From positions 1 to 64,000 of the forward strand of contig JBBDSH010000083.1 in NCBI GenBank assembly GCA_040905045.1: a stretch of DNA of 64,000 nucleotides, written 5' to 3'. A program made the translations under genes and the position numbers. This document shows, piece after piece, positions 42,904 through 51,871 of the stretch. This stretch comes from JBBDSH01 sp040905045. Its GTDB lineage: Bacteria > Pseudomonadota > Gammaproteobacteria > Eutrophobiales > Eutrophobiaceae. The notes beneath the pieces were generated by a model. The model was not told the DNA's origin and searched no databases. It saw only the letters and a list, made by a program, of their open reading frames with translations. Every line of letters starts with the position of its first letter. Positions within the stretch are counted from its first letter, which is position 1.

Positions 42904-43809
42904 TTAACCCTGCTCCGGTTCAATCCTTTGCCGCTTTTGTAATTTACGCAGATTGCTCCGGGCAGACGGGTTTTCGGTGTTCAGATCCAGTGCCCTTTGA
43001 TAAGCGAATTCCGTCGCCTCGTAATCACCGCGGCGGGCGTAGACCACACCCAGGTTGGACCAGACGAAGTCGACACGGTCATCCTCAAGTATCGCCTTTT
43101 TCAGGTATTGCAGCGCCGTTTCAAGTTCTCCCTGCTGCAAATGCTGGATGGCAATATTATTGTAATAGTGGGCAAAGGCGCGCTGATCCGAAATAATTGT
43201 TGACTGCCCGAAATCCTCTTCCGGCACGGCCAGGTAATCGAGGACGTAACGCGCCCGCCTTCCACGCCAGATGATATTTCCCGAAACATTAATGTGGCGT
43301 TCGATAACCCGGAAACCCTCCTCCCCACTGTCGATGTCCTGTTCACCGCGTTGCCTGTTTCGTTCCAGCTCCTGAAAGCGGGCATCGACCCCCAGGTGGC
43401 GCGCGGCCGCGACAAAGAAATTGGCCAGCGCCACGCAGTTGCCGCGGACCTGCTCGAAGGTTTCATCGGCAGTCAGGGTCAACTCGTTATTGAGGGAAAA
43501 ACCCAGACCATCGGCATCGAATACGGCCGACCGCAGGGCGCGCACTCTTTCATAGGGATCCCGGACGCCGCTGACGCGACTGTCGATAAAACGCCGGGCA
43601 TTCTCATTCAGTGCCAGGATGTCGATGTTTTCCAGTTCCGCCGGATGCCGGGACTGCGTGCTTTCCAGCGACCTCAGGGTATCGAGCAGACTGCTTTTCC
43701 CGGCCTTCCCGGATGCACAGCCAAATAACGACAGCAACAACAGTGACGTAACAAGCCAATACAACAGCTTGCTTTCCGAGGCGGGATAATTGAAACAATA
43801 TCCGAACAT
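42904..43809 (-). CDS. Lipoprotein with transglutaminase-like and TPR domains
   Basis: A 301-residue exported protein. A hydrophobic N-terminal stretch ends in LLLSLFGC, a lipobox with Cys at about residue 31. A transglutaminase-like domain follows with RGNCVALANFFVAAARHLGV (candidate nucleophile Cys). Two or three TPRs (about 210-285: AHYYNNIAIQHLQQGELETA, VWSNLGVVYARRGDYEATEF) close it. Such lipoproteins are common in Gammaproteobacteria but their role is unknown. The frame's first 20 or so residues are atypical; an internal start is possible. Confidence 0.8.
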   Translation of the reverse strand: MFGYCFNYPASESKLLYWLVTSLLLLSLFGCASGKAGKSSLLDTLRSLESTQSRHPAELENIDILALNENARRFIDSRVSGVRDPYERVRALRSAVFDADGLGFSLNNELTLTADETFEQVRGNCVALANFFVAAARHLGVDARFQELERNRQRGEQDIDSGEEGFRVIERHINVSGNIIWRGRRARYVLDYLAVPEEDFGQSTIISDQRAFAHYYNNIAIQHLQQGELETALQYLKKAILEDDRVDFVWSNLGVVYARRGDYEATEFAYQRALDLNTENPSARSNLRKLQKRQRIEPEQG

Positions 43810-43917
43810 GGTTACGGTGGCAATGCTATACCCTGTTGGAACATGCTTTCGTGAACAGGTTCATCATCGACACCGCTTCTTGACAGGATTCGGCATTCAT
43901 CCACTATTATCCATAGT

Positions 43918-44385
43918 ATGAAACTTTATCTGGTTCAACACGGTGAGGCGCTGGCGAAGGACGTGGACCCGGACCGGCCCCTGAGTCCCGGGGGCGAAAA
44001 GGACGTCCGGAATATGGCCGGATTCCTGCAGGCGGCCGGAGTCGGCGTGGACCGGGTGCTGCACAGCGGCAAGCTGCGCGCCCGGCAAAGCGCAGCGATC
44101 CTGGCGGAGGCATTACTGATCCATGGCGACGCCGAGGCCATCGACGGCCTCGGCCCCAATGATCCGGTGGAAGACTTTTCCATCGAAGTCCATAAATTCA
44201 AACAGGACACCATGGTGGTCGGCCACCTGCCCTTTATGGCGCGCATGGTTTCCCGTCTGGTCAACGGACAAGGCGAACCCGCCATTGTTGATTATAAACC
44301 GGGCAGCGTCGTCTGCCTGGAACAGGACGGGGAAGAACACTGGTGCATACAGTGGATGCTGCGGCCGGATTTATTGGCCGGGTAA
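43918..44385 (+). CDS. sixA: Phosphohistidine phosphatase SixA
   Basis: A 155-residue histidine-phosphatase. LYLVQHGEALAKDVDPDRPLS has the catalytic QHGE (RHG variant of SixA), SGKLRARQSA follows, and MVVGHLPFMARMVSRLV supplies the second His. E. coli SixA (161 residues) dephosphorylates Hpt domains and the nitrogen PTS protein; the Hpt of the rpfC-like kinase is one conceivable target, but this is a guess. Confidence 0.92.
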   Translation: MKLYLVQHGEALAKDVDPDRPLSPGGEKDVRNMAGFLQAAGVGVDRVLHSGKLRARQSAAILAEALLIHGDAEAIDGLGPNDPVEDFSIEVHKFKQDTMVVGHLPFMARMVSRLVNGQGEPAIVDYKPGSVVCLEQDGEEHWCIQWMLRPDLLAG

Positions 44386-44438
44386 ATCGCAGCAAGAAAC
44401 GGGTGGGCGCCGGCACGGCGGCATTCTAGAATACCGGC

Positions 44439-45314
44439 ATGAACGATTACGATCGCATCGCCGGTCTCATTCAGTACCTTGATAAACATCATACCGAGCA
44501 GCCGGATCTGGAAACCCTGGCCCGCCATGCCGGGCTGAGTCCTTATCACCTGCAGCGCCTTTTCTCCCGCTGGGCCGGGATCTCGCCCAAGCATTTCCTG
44601 CAGTGCCTGACTTTATCCCATGCCCGGCAACGCCTGCGCGCAGGGGAAAGCGTGTTCGACGCCGCCCTGGATGCCGGGCTTTCCGGTCCCGGGCGGCTGC
44701 ATGATCTCTGCGTCAATCTGGAAGCGGCTTCGCCGGGGGAGCTCAAGGCCGGTGGCGAAGCCTGGACCATCCGCGCCGGTTTTGCCGATACGCCCTTCAG
44801 CACCGCTCTCATCGGCGAGAGTCCACGCGGTATCTGCCATCTGGCCTTCGTGCAAAACCGGGATCGCGACTCCGGCGAAGCAGCGATCCGGGAATACTGG
44901 CCGCGGGCGAAAATCCACTGGGACGATGTAACAGCGGCGAATACAGCCGGATTGATTTTTACTCCCTTGGTGAACAGTGAATCACGCCCCGCCCTGCGCG
45001 CCATCGTTAATGGCAGCCGCTTTCAGGTGCGCGTCTGGCGCGCGCTGCTGCAAATACCGAAAGGAGCACTGACCAGTTACGGGCGGCTGGCGGCGGATCT
45101 GGGCAAGCCCGGCGCGGCCCGTGCCGTGGGCGGCGCCGTGGGCAAAAACCCGCTGGCCTGCCTCATCCCCTGTCATCGCGTCATCCGCGAATCCGGCGCG
45201 CTGGGCGATTACCGCTGGGGTGCCACACGCAAGCGGGCCATGCTGGTGTGGGAAAGCGCGGTGGAGAAGGCCGCGCCTGAACGTGTAAGAGAAACCACGG
45301 GAGAACTTATATGA
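44439..45314 (+). CDS. AraC-type HTH fused to methylated-DNA-cysteine S-methyltransferase
   Basis: A 291-residue bifunctional protein. The AraC HTH region (about 1-95; LETLARHAGLSPYHLQRLFSR) is followed by an O6-alkylguanine-DNA methyltransferase (about 115-280) with the acceptor Cys in LACLIPCHRVIRESGALGDYRWG. It lacks the N-terminal zinc/phosphotriester-sensing domain of Ada, so any transcriptional response must be triggered differently. It overlaps the lipocalin-like gene by four bases. Confidence 0.92.
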   Translation: MNDYDRIAGLIQYLDKHHTEQPDLETLARHAGLSPYHLQRLFSRWAGISPKHFLQCLTLSHARQRLRAGESVFDAALDAGLSGPGRLHDLCVNLEAASPGELKAGGEAWTIRAGFADTPFSTALIGESPRGICHLAFVQNRDRDSGEAAIREYWPRAKIHWDDVTAANTAGLIFTPLVNSESRPALRAIVNGSRFQVRVWRALLQIPKGALTSYGRLAADLGKPGAARAVGGAVGKNPLACLIPCHRVIRESGALGDYRWGATRKRAMLVWESAVEKAAPERVRETTGELI

Positions 45315-45814
45315 ACAGAATTAAAATCCTGCGATACCGTTGCCCGGGATGGTTGTTCGGCCTGGCCGTCACCCTCATTCCCGTCACCGCCCTGCAGGCG
45401 GACAGCGGACCGCTGGTGGATACCTGGCTGCTGGTTTCCCTGGAACGCACCACACCCGACGGCAAGGTAACCTGTCCCTACGGCGACGCGCCACGCGGCT
45501 ATGTCACCTACGCGGAAGACGGCCGCCTGCGGCTGCAGATCGCCCATGAAAAACGGGCGGATGTTGCCTGGCCGGCGGACAAACCTATGCGTCCGGAACC
45601 GCTGGGGTATATTGCCTACTTCGGCCGCTACACGGTGGACTACGAGACAGGAACGGTGGTACATCATCTGGAGGAGAGTGTTTTCCCCGACTGGCCGGGC
45701 CGGGTCCTCGAACGCGGATTCAGTATCGAGGGCGATACCATGACGCTGCGGCGTTCCGATGAAAAGGGATCGGATCGGATCGTCTGGCGGCGCGACGGCG
45801 CCATGCCGGAATAA
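45311..45814 (+). CDS. Exported lipocalin-like domain protein
   Basis: A 167-residue protein. A signal peptide (WLFGLAVTLIPVTALQADS) precedes a beta-rich domain of the lipocalin-like type: LVDTWLLVSLERTTPDGK, GYVTYAEDGRLRLQI, GYIAYFGRYTVDYETGTVVHH and DTMTLRRSD. Its ATG overlaps the stop of the AraC-Ogt gene. Function is unknown; similar small proteins often carry this domain alone. Confidence 0.7.
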   Translation: MNRIKILRYRCPGWLFGLAVTLIPVTALQADSGPLVDTWLLVSLERTTPDGKVTCPYGDAPRGYVTYAEDGRLRLQIAHEKRADVAWPADKPMRPEPLGYIAYFGRYTVDYETGTVVHHLEESVFPDWPGRVLERGFSIEGDTMTLRRSDEKGSDRIVWRRDGAMPE

Positions 45815-45829
45815 CGAACAGGGAGTTAT

Positions 45830-46696
45830 TTATATACCAGCCGTTGCAATCCAGGCGGCCGACGGCACGATAACGCCGCCGCGCGTTTCATATTCCCGCA
45901 ATGCCTTCTTGATAGCGGCGACAGCCGCTTGCTGTTCTTTCTCGTCGGCCTCCTGAATCACTTTCGCGGCGGGTCCCAGCTGCGTCGCCATATGCCCGGC
46001 TTCATCCAGGTTGCCCATCTGCATCCCGGTATCCACCGCTTCCAGATGAATAGCTCGGAAACCGGCGGCAATCAGCAGATACTCCAGTCTTTCCCTCTGC
46101 CCCAGCGAGAACGGGCCCGGCGCATCGGGATCCGGTTCCTCCGCCGGTGGCTCGGGACGCGGCAAAACCGTAAAGGCGGCCTCGGCGGGTACGGTCATCC
46201 AGGGGTTTTCCTCCAGGGTGCGCCAGCACATGAACACCATCCGTCCGTCGGGGCGGAGATGCCCGCGGAGATTCCTGAAAGCATCCAGCGGCCGGCCGAA
46301 AAACATGACCCCAAAGCGGGAGAAGACCAGGTCATAGGCACCGTATTCCAGATCCTCGCGGCCGGAGTCGGCGACCCGGAATGCCAGATTGGAAATACCT
46401 TCACCGCGCTGTTTCGCGACTTCAAGAATGGTCTCCGATATATCCACGCCGAGTACATGGCCGGATGCTCCCACCTGTTCCGCCAGCGTGATGCTGGTGG
46501 GACCGCCGCCGCAACCCACGTCCAGGACGCGCTCGCCGGGCGAGACGGCGCAGCGTTGCATCAGTATTTCTGTCAGCGGCCCGAGCTGGCGTTCCAGCAG
46601 ATCGATGTTCTCCACCCATTTATCGCCGCCCTCCTCCTTCCAGAAAGTCTCGCCGAAAGGCAGATCTTCTTTGTTTTCCGTCGAAGACATAGCCAA
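45830..46696 (-). CDS. Class I SAM-dependent methyltransferase
   Basis: A 288-residue protein. VLDVGCGGGPTSITLAEQV is the SAM-binding motif I, HVLGVDISETILEVAKQR follows, and YDLVFSRFGVMFFGRPLDAF (motif II/III) is of UbiE/COQ5-like type. Substrate is unknown. It is convergent with the lipocalin-like gene and divergent from the SnoaL-like gene. Confidence 0.88.
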   Translation of the reverse strand: MAMSSTENKEDLPFGETFWKEEGGDKWVENIDLLERQLGPLTEILMQRCAVSPGERVLDVGCGGGPTSITLAEQVGASGHVLGVDISETILEVAKQRGEGISNLAFRVADSGREDLEYGAYDLVFSRFGVMFFGRPLDAFRNLRGHLRPDGRMVFMCWRTLEENPWMTVPAEAAFTVLPRPEPPAEEPDPDAPGPFSLGQRERLEYLLIAAGFRAIHLEAVDTGMQMGNLDEAGHMATQLGPAAKVIQEADEKEQQAAVAAIKKALREYETRGGVIVPSAAWIATAGI

Positions 46697-46772
46697 GCCC
46701 TGTAGTTTCTTTGTTAGTATCGGTACAAATTACATGACTCTAAAACCGAATACCATCGCAAGAGGTGCCTCA

Positions 46773-47471
46773 ATGAGTGACAACGCCGAACAAATTGCCG
46801 CGCTTTCAAGAAAAGTCGAGGAACTGACGCAGCAGGTGTCCGAACTGCAGGACATTCACCAGATCCGCATGCTGCAGCACAAGTACGGCTATTACATGGA
46901 CAAGTGCATGTGGGAAGAGATCCTTGACCTCTACAGCGATGACGCGGAGCTGCATTTCATGGGCGGCATCTACCGCGGCAAGGCCGGTCTGCGCCGGCTT
47001 TACATCGGCCGCATTGCGCAATTGTTCACCGGCGGTGAGGCCGGGCCTGTCGACGGGTTCCTGTCCGACTACATGCAACTGCAGGACGTTATCGACATCG
47101 CGTCCGACAACAAAACCGCGCAAGGCCGGTTCCGCTATTTCATGCAGGGCGGGAACCATGAAAGCCGCGATCATGCCATTCCCGGGCTGCCGGAACAGTG
47201 GTGGGAATCCGGCGTCTATGAAAATGAATACATCAAGGAAAACGCTGTCTGGAAGATCCGCAAGCTGGGTCTGCACCTGGCCTGGCGGGCGGATTACAGG
47301 GACGGCTGGCGTCATGCACGGCCGGGTGTATCCGGTGAAAAGCCCGTGCTCTACCCGGATGACCCTGACGGTCCGGATGAGTATATTGAGGGATTCGCCG
47401 CCACCTGGCCGAAGGCGGCCGTGCAACCGTTCCATTACCCGCACCCCGTTACCGGACACAACAGCGGCTAG
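46773..47471 (+). CDS. SnoaL-like (NTF2 superfamily) protein
   Basis: A 232-residue protein. An N-terminal coiled stretch (EQIAALSRKVEELTQQVSEL) leads into a SnoaL-type domain: IHQIRMLQHKYGYYMDKCMWEEILDLYSDDAELHF, GKAGLRRLYIGRIAQLF, and later KENAVWKIRKLGLHLAWRADY. Such proteins act as cyclases, dehydratases or hydroxylating enzymes on polyketide- or steroid-like compounds; no activity can be assigned here. AGAGGT lies nine bases before the chosen ATG. DUF3565 gene follows by five bases. Confidence 0.8.
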   Translation: MSDNAEQIAALSRKVEELTQQVSELQDIHQIRMLQHKYGYYMDKCMWEEILDLYSDDAELHFMGGIYRGKAGLRRLYIGRIAQLFTGGEAGPVDGFLSDYMQLQDVIDIASDNKTAQGRFRYFMQGGNHESRDHAIPGLPEQWWESGVYENEYIKENAVWKIRKLGLHLAWRADYRDGWRHARPGVSGEKPVLYPDDPDGPDEYIEGFAATWPKAAVQPFHYPHPVTGHNSG

Positions 47472-47476
47472 AATCC

Positions 47477-47665
47477 ATGCTGCGGTCCATCATCGGCTTT
47501 CGCCTGGACGAATATGGCGACTGGACGGCCATCCTCAGTTGCGGGCACCCGCAGCACGTGCGTCATAACCCGCCGTTCAGCAACAGGCCCTGGGTGATCA
47601 CGGAAGCGGGACGCAACAGTAAAATTGGAGAACAGCTTGATTGTGTCCGCTGTGATCGCGACTGA
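47477..47665 (+). CDS. DUF3565 protein
   Basis: A 62-residue protein with the family pattern SCGHPQHVRHNPPFSNRPWV and a terminal CVRCD. The Cys and His positions suggest metal binding. Function is unknown. It follows the SnoaL-like gene closely. Confidence 0.85.
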   Translation: MLRSIIGFRLDEYGDWTAILSCGHPQHVRHNPPFSNRPWVITEAGRNSKIGEQLDCVRCDRD

Positions 47666-47673
47666 TTTCGATT

Positions 47674-47727
47674 GATCTCGCCAAGCCTTGTCCTGGACTC
47701 CAATCCAGAACAAGGCTTGGCGAGATC
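47674..47727. repeat. Long palindromic repeat, family D-related
   Basis: 18-bp perfect arms (GATCTCGCCAAGCCTTGT at 47674-47691 and its complement at 47710-47727) lie around TCCTGGACTCCAATCCAG. It starts nine bases after the DUF3565 stop and shares CTCGCCAAGCC and TCCTGGAC with 20895-20932. Confidence 0.75.
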
Positions 47728-47781
47728 GGAGATCGACCATTACCCTTTCAGATGCCCACAAATTCTGCCGAAGAGCCAAAT

Positions 47782-47808
47782 AAAAAAAGCCCCGCAAGCG
47801 GGGCTTTT
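47782..47808 (-). terminator. Rho-independent terminator of the cold-shock gene
   Basis: Stem AAGCCCCGC / GCGGGGCTT (47787-47806) with a two-base loop, followed on the minus strand by a T-run (A-run at 47782-47788); the opposite side is also T-rich, so it may work in both directions. Confidence 0.85.
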
Positions 47809-47837
47809 CTTTACTTCGGGTGTTCGCCCGAAAAGGC

Positions 47838-48041
47838 TTACTGGCCTACGACATTCACCGCGCTCAGGCCCTTGGGACCCTTCTCGGTATCGAACGTGAC
47901 CGTCTGGCCTTCGCTCAGGGATTTGAAGCCTTCGGCCCGAATGGCGGAATGATGAACGAAGACATCGTCACCACCGTCGCTGGGAGAAATGAATCCAAAA
48001 CCTTTGCTGTCGTTAAACCACTTAACTGTACCTGTAGCCAT
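47838..48041 (-). CDS. Cold-shock domain protein (CspA family)
   Basis: A 67-residue single-domain OB-fold RNA/DNA chaperone. GTVKWFNDSKGFGFISP (RNP1), DVFVHHSAI (RNP2) and GPKGLSAVNV are complete. GAGGTAAC precedes the ATG. About 200 bp upstream lacks other genes and probably forms a long leader with the promoter, as is common for these genes. Confidence 0.95.
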   Translation of the reverse strand: MATGTVKWFNDSKGFGFISPSDGGDDVFVHHSAIRAEGFKSLSEGQTVTFDTEKGPKGLSAVNVVGQ

Positions 48042-48240
48042 TTCTGGTTACCTCATTTGTATGTATTTACTGTGTATTAGCAGACGGATTGTTGCTTTAT
48101 GTTTCGGGAAGGCCTGCTGAATACTGCGAGGTGCTACCGGAAATGCCACAATTTCACTACTAATGGACCAACCTTATACCATATCCGGGCGCCGACGCCA
48201 GCTTTTTCTCGCGGTTTATTGACCGACGGGAATCCGGGCC

Positions 48241-50025
48241 TCAGGCCCGGACCTTGACGTAAGAACCGGGGGCATCCTCGATGGGTTCCAGATCGCCGTC
48301 TCCCGGGACGCGGGCCGGCACTTTTTCACCGGCGTATTGTTCCAGCCAGGCCTGCCAGTCCGGCCACCAGGAACCCTCATGTTCCACGGCGTCCCGGTGC
48401 CAGTCCTCAACGCTTTCAGTCATATCGTCGTTGGTGTAATAGCCGTATTTGTTGCTGGATGGCGGATTGACGATGCCGGCAATGTGGCCGGACTTGCCCA
48501 GCACAAAATGTACGGGCCCGGAAAACAGCTGCGCCCCCAGATAGGTACTCTTCCAGGGCGCGATATGGTCGTCTTCGGTGGAGATGAAATAGGACGGCGT
48601 CGTGACATCACGCACATCGATGGGAACGTCCCGGACACTGAAGCCGCCCGGTTCCCTGAAACTGTTCTCCAGGTACATCTTGCGCAGATAGGTACTGTGC
48701 ATCTTCGCCGGCATGCGCGTGGAATCGGAATTCCAGTAAAGCAGGTCGAAGGGAAACGGCTCCTTGCCCATGAGATAATTGTTGACGTAAAAGGACCAGA
48801 TCAGATCATTGGAACGCAGCAGGTTGAACGTCAGCGACATCTCCTTGCCGTCGTGATAACCCTTGTTCTCCATCTCCTTCTCCAGCACCGAGATCTGATC
48901 CTCGTCCACGAACACACCCAGATCACCGGGGTAGGTGAAATCGATCAACGTGACGAAGAACGTCGCCGAGGCAAAAGGATCCTCTTCACCCTGTTTTTTC
49001 AGATACGCCAGTGTCGCGCTCAACAGGGTACCGCCGATGCAATAACCCACCACATTGATCTCCTTCTCGCCGGTCGCCTTCTCGATGGCTTTCACCGCCT
49101 CCAGCGGCCCCTGGAAAATATAGTCCTCGAAATCCTTGTCGCGGTAGGACTCATCCGGGTTAACCCAGGAAATGACGAACACGGTATGGCCCTGCTCCAC
49201 CAGCCACTTGACCATGGAATTCTTGGGCTGCAAATCGAGGATATAAAACTTGTTGATCCAGGGCGGGATAATCAGAAGCGGCTTTTTGAACACCTGCTCG
49301 GTGGCGGGCGAATACTGGATAAGCTGCATCATTTCGTTCTGGTAAATGACCTTGCCCGGGCTGACCGCCACATTCTTGCCCGGTTCAAAGGCCTCCAGAT
49401 CCGTCATGCGGATACGCAGGTTGCCGCTGTCCGGGTCAAAGTCTTCAACAAAGTTTCGCAGTCCCTGCAGCAGATTCTCGCCGCGCGTCTCGATGGTTCT
49501 TTCAATGACTTCGGGATTGGTTACGATGAAATTGGTGGGCGACAGGGCATCGACGTACTGCTTGGTATAGAACTCCACCTTGCGGGCCGTCTTCTCGTCC
49601 AGCCCCTCGACATCGGCGACAATGGACTGGATGGTATTGGCCGCCACCAGATAGGACTGCTTGAGATAATCGAAGAACGGGTTCTCCTGCCAGTGTTCGC
49701 TGCGGAAACGGCGGTCGCCCTTCTCCGGCTCTGCCACCGGCCGGCTGTCCTCACCCAGCATGCGGTTGGCCGTGCTGATCCAGAGATCGAAATAGGAATT
49801 CCAGGCATTCATCTGTGCCTCGACGATCTTCTCCGGGTTGCGCATCAGTGCCGTGGTCAAATCCAGAAAGGCCCTGTTCAGACCCAGTGGATCGAAGTTG
49901 GCACCCTGCTGGCCGAGATAGGCCTGCATCAGCTCGCGGCTCTGTTCGGCGATATTGCTGACCGCATCCGTCAATGCCTCGGCATCGTAATCCGCGTCTT
50001 TTTCTTCGGGTTTGGTTGTGCTCAT
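48241..50025 (-). CDS. phaC: Class I poly(3-hydroxyalkanoate) synthase
   Basis: A 594-residue PHA synthase. The N-terminal region (EQSRELMQAYL) leads to the catalytic alpha/beta-hydrolase core: PPWINKFYILDLQPKNSMVKWL, FVISWVNPD, and the lipase-like box VVGYCIGGTLL with the acylated Cys. The Asp (ISTEDDHIAPW) and His (LGKSGHIAGIVNPP) complete the triad. Length matches class I (R. eutropha 589). The start is the methionine before STTKPEEK. No phaA, phaB, phaP or phaR is adjacent, so monomer supply is encoded elsewhere. Confidence 0.95.
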   Translation of the reverse strand: MSTTKPEEKDADYDAEALTDAVSNIAEQSRELMQAYLGQQGANFDPLGLNRAFLDLTTALMRNPEKIVEAQMNAWNSYFDLWISTANRMLGEDSRPVAEPEKGDRRFRSEHWQENPFFDYLKQSYLVAANTIQSIVADVEGLDEKTARKVEFYTKQYVDALSPTNFIVTNPEVIERTIETRGENLLQGLRNFVEDFDPDSGNLRIRMTDLEAFEPGKNVAVSPGKVIYQNEMMQLIQYSPATEQVFKKPLLIIPPWINKFYILDLQPKNSMVKWLVEQGHTVFVISWVNPDESYRDKDFEDYIFQGPLEAVKAIEKATGEKEINVVGYCIGGTLLSATLAYLKKQGEEDPFASATFFVTLIDFTYPGDLGVFVDEDQISVLEKEMENKGYHDGKEMSLTFNLLRSNDLIWSFYVNNYLMGKEPFPFDLLYWNSDSTRMPAKMHSTYLRKMYLENSFREPGGFSVRDVPIDVRDVTTPSYFISTEDDHIAPWKSTYLGAQLFSGPVHFVLGKSGHIAGIVNPPSSNKYGYYTNDDMTESVEDWHRDAVEHEGSWWPDWQAWLEQYAGEKVPARVPGDGDLEPIEDAPGSYVKVRA

Positions 50026-50125
50026 AGATTCTCGATCTTCCGGCCGGCCGGCAGTACTGGAAATGGTGTTGTTGCGGTGCAGCATATCCGTTTGTTGCCC
50101 GCTTGTCAAAATCCGCGGCGTCGGC

Positions 50126-51625
50126 TCAGGCGGCCGATTGTCGCCATCCCAGACGAAATGAGCCGCCCACGGCGATCATCAGGTTCACCGCCAGACCGTA
50201 CAGTCCCGGGTGGAAACCGCCGATCTTGCCGGCGCTGACGAACGGGAACGGTCCGAACGCCAGGCCCAGGGCAATGATCAGTCCGGCCACCAGGCCGGCA
50301 AGTACCGGTCCGGCATGCAGGCCGCGCCAGCGGATGCCGATCATGAAGGCCGGTACCAGTTGCACCAGAATATCGAACTTGCGGTCCAGCAGACTGATCA
50401 GAGAGGTCTTCTCCTTGAGTACAATAGCCAGGAACACCAGCAGGGCCAGCAGACTCCAGGACAGGATCTTGCCCAGCCGGGTCATTTCCGCCTCTGTCGC
50501 ATCGCGCTTGATGAAACCGGCATAGACATCTTTCGTCAGCATGGAGGATATGGACAGCAGCGCCGAGTCGGCGGTGGACATAATGGCCGAGAGAATGGCG
50601 GCGAATAACAGCACCACCAGACCGTAACCCAGGATCGACTCCTCCTGGATCAGGCGCAGCATGCGGGTCAGAATCTGATCCGTGGCGGCGCCCTCAAGAC
50701 CAGGCACATACGCAATGGCGTAGATACCGGTAACCACGGCGATGAATGCGGTCAGAAACGGCAAGAACGCCATGGCGGCCAGGCTGCGGCGCAGAACCCG
50801 CTCGCTTCCGGAGGCGTAAATACGCTGAATCGCCTGCGGATACAGGGCGGCACCCATGCCCATCATAAGAATATAGCTGATCCACTCGCGCAGCATGGCC
50901 GGCGGCGGCGGCCGGATTTTACGGATTTGATCCGGATCGCCGGTCGCCAGGATCATCTCCGTGGCCGAGGACAACGGACCGAACTGATGCACCAGCATGA
51001 TCAACAGAAGAATAAAGCCGACCATGAGGACGCCGCCCTGGATCATATCGGACCAGGCCACGGCCCGCAGACCGCCGAGCGTACCGTAGATCACCATAAT
51101 CAGCGCCAGCACAATGACGCCGTAATTGTAGGCCAGGTCCCCCTGGGGACCGGCCAGCCCCTGCAGCGCGCGACCCATGGCCATGAGCTGTGCCAGCAGG
51201 AAATTGGTGACGGCGACAACCATGACAATGGCGGCGATGAGACTGATGGCTTTCGAACAGAAGCGATCGTTGAGGTAATCCACCGGTGTAACGTAGCCGT
51301 ATTTTCGCGATATGCGATGCAAACGCAGGGCGAAGATAGCATAGAACACAACGATGGCGAGCATGAAATGCACGGACATGATCCAGGCATAACCGATGCG
51401 GTAGGTCATGCCGGTAAAACCGAACAGGGTATTGCCGCTGTACTGGGTGGCGTACAAAGTCAGTACCAGGACGACGAAACCGAAACCGGAGCCGGCGATG
51501 TAGAAATCCCGCATGGTATTGGCGATGCGGGCGCGATAGCCGAACCAGCCGAACAACAGCAGGGAAGAAACATAGATGCCGATAAACAACCAGGCGCCGG
51601 GGCCGAAGGGCAGCAAATCGGTCAT
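50126..51625 (-). CDS. Sodium:solute symporter (SSS) family permease
   Basis: A 499-residue permease with about 13 helices. YATQYSGNTLFGFTGMTYRIG, VYGTLGGLRAVAWSD, GAALYPQAIQRIYAS and FAAILSAIMSTADSALLSISS are SSS signatures, with the sodium-site region in the last. The substrate is unknown; acetate/monocarboxylate or amino acid are options. It is read just after (6 bp) a small DUF3311-like membrane protein, its usual partner. Confidence 0.9.
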   Translation of the reverse strand: MTDLLPFGPGAWLFIGIYVSSLLLFGWFGYRARIANTMRDFYIAGSGFGFVVLVLTLYATQYSGNTLFGFTGMTYRIGYAWIMSVHFMLAIVVFYAIFALRLHRISRKYGYVTPVDYLNDRFCSKAISLIAAIVMVVAVTNFLLAQLMAMGRALQGLAGPQGDLAYNYGVIVLALIMVIYGTLGGLRAVAWSDMIQGGVLMVGFILLLIMLVHQFGPLSSATEMILATGDPDQIRKIRPPPPAMLREWISYILMMGMGAALYPQAIQRIYASGSERVLRRSLAAMAFLPFLTAFIAVVTGIYAIAYVPGLEGAATDQILTRMLRLIQEESILGYGLVVLLFAAILSAIMSTADSALLSISSMLTKDVYAGFIKRDATEAEMTRLGKILSWSLLALLVFLAIVLKEKTSLISLLDRKFDILVQLVPAFMIGIRWRGLHAGPVLAGLVAGLIIALGLAFGPFPFVSAGKIGGFHPGLYGLAVNLMIAVGGSFRLGWRQSAA

Positions 51626-51631
51626 GACGGA

Positions 51632-51826
51632 TCAGGCACCGCCGTCCGGCGGCGAGGAACGCAGGAACAGCCAGGCGGTCAGCAGGGCGGCGAGAAAACC
51701 GACGAACAGGGACACCAGCACCCACAGGGGCAGGCCCAGATAGAACGTATCCTGTTCAGACGGCCAGTACCACGGAACGCCGAGAACCAGCAGGACAATA
51801 TAGGCCGCGATAATCCGGAAATTCAA
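51632..51826 (-). CDS. Small DUF3311-like membrane protein
   Basis: A 64-residue protein with two transmembrane helices (IIAAYIVLLVLGVPWYWP and VLVSLFVGFLAALLTAWLF). Small proteins of this type precede SSS symporters and are thought to be accessory subunits. It ends six bases before the symporter start. Confidence 0.75.
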   Translation of the reverse strand: MNFRIIAAYIVLLVLGVPWYWPSEQDTFYLGLPLWVLVSLFVGFLAALLTAWLFLRSSPPDGGA

Positions 51827-51871
51827 GACAGACCCTTATGGTGGTTTTGTGTCCGATCATGATGCCACAAC

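Noticed and set aside
48337..50238. 633-codon plus-strand ORF opposite phaC
   Set aside because: Antisense of a complete PHA synthase; composition (His/Arg-rich) is that of a shadow frame.
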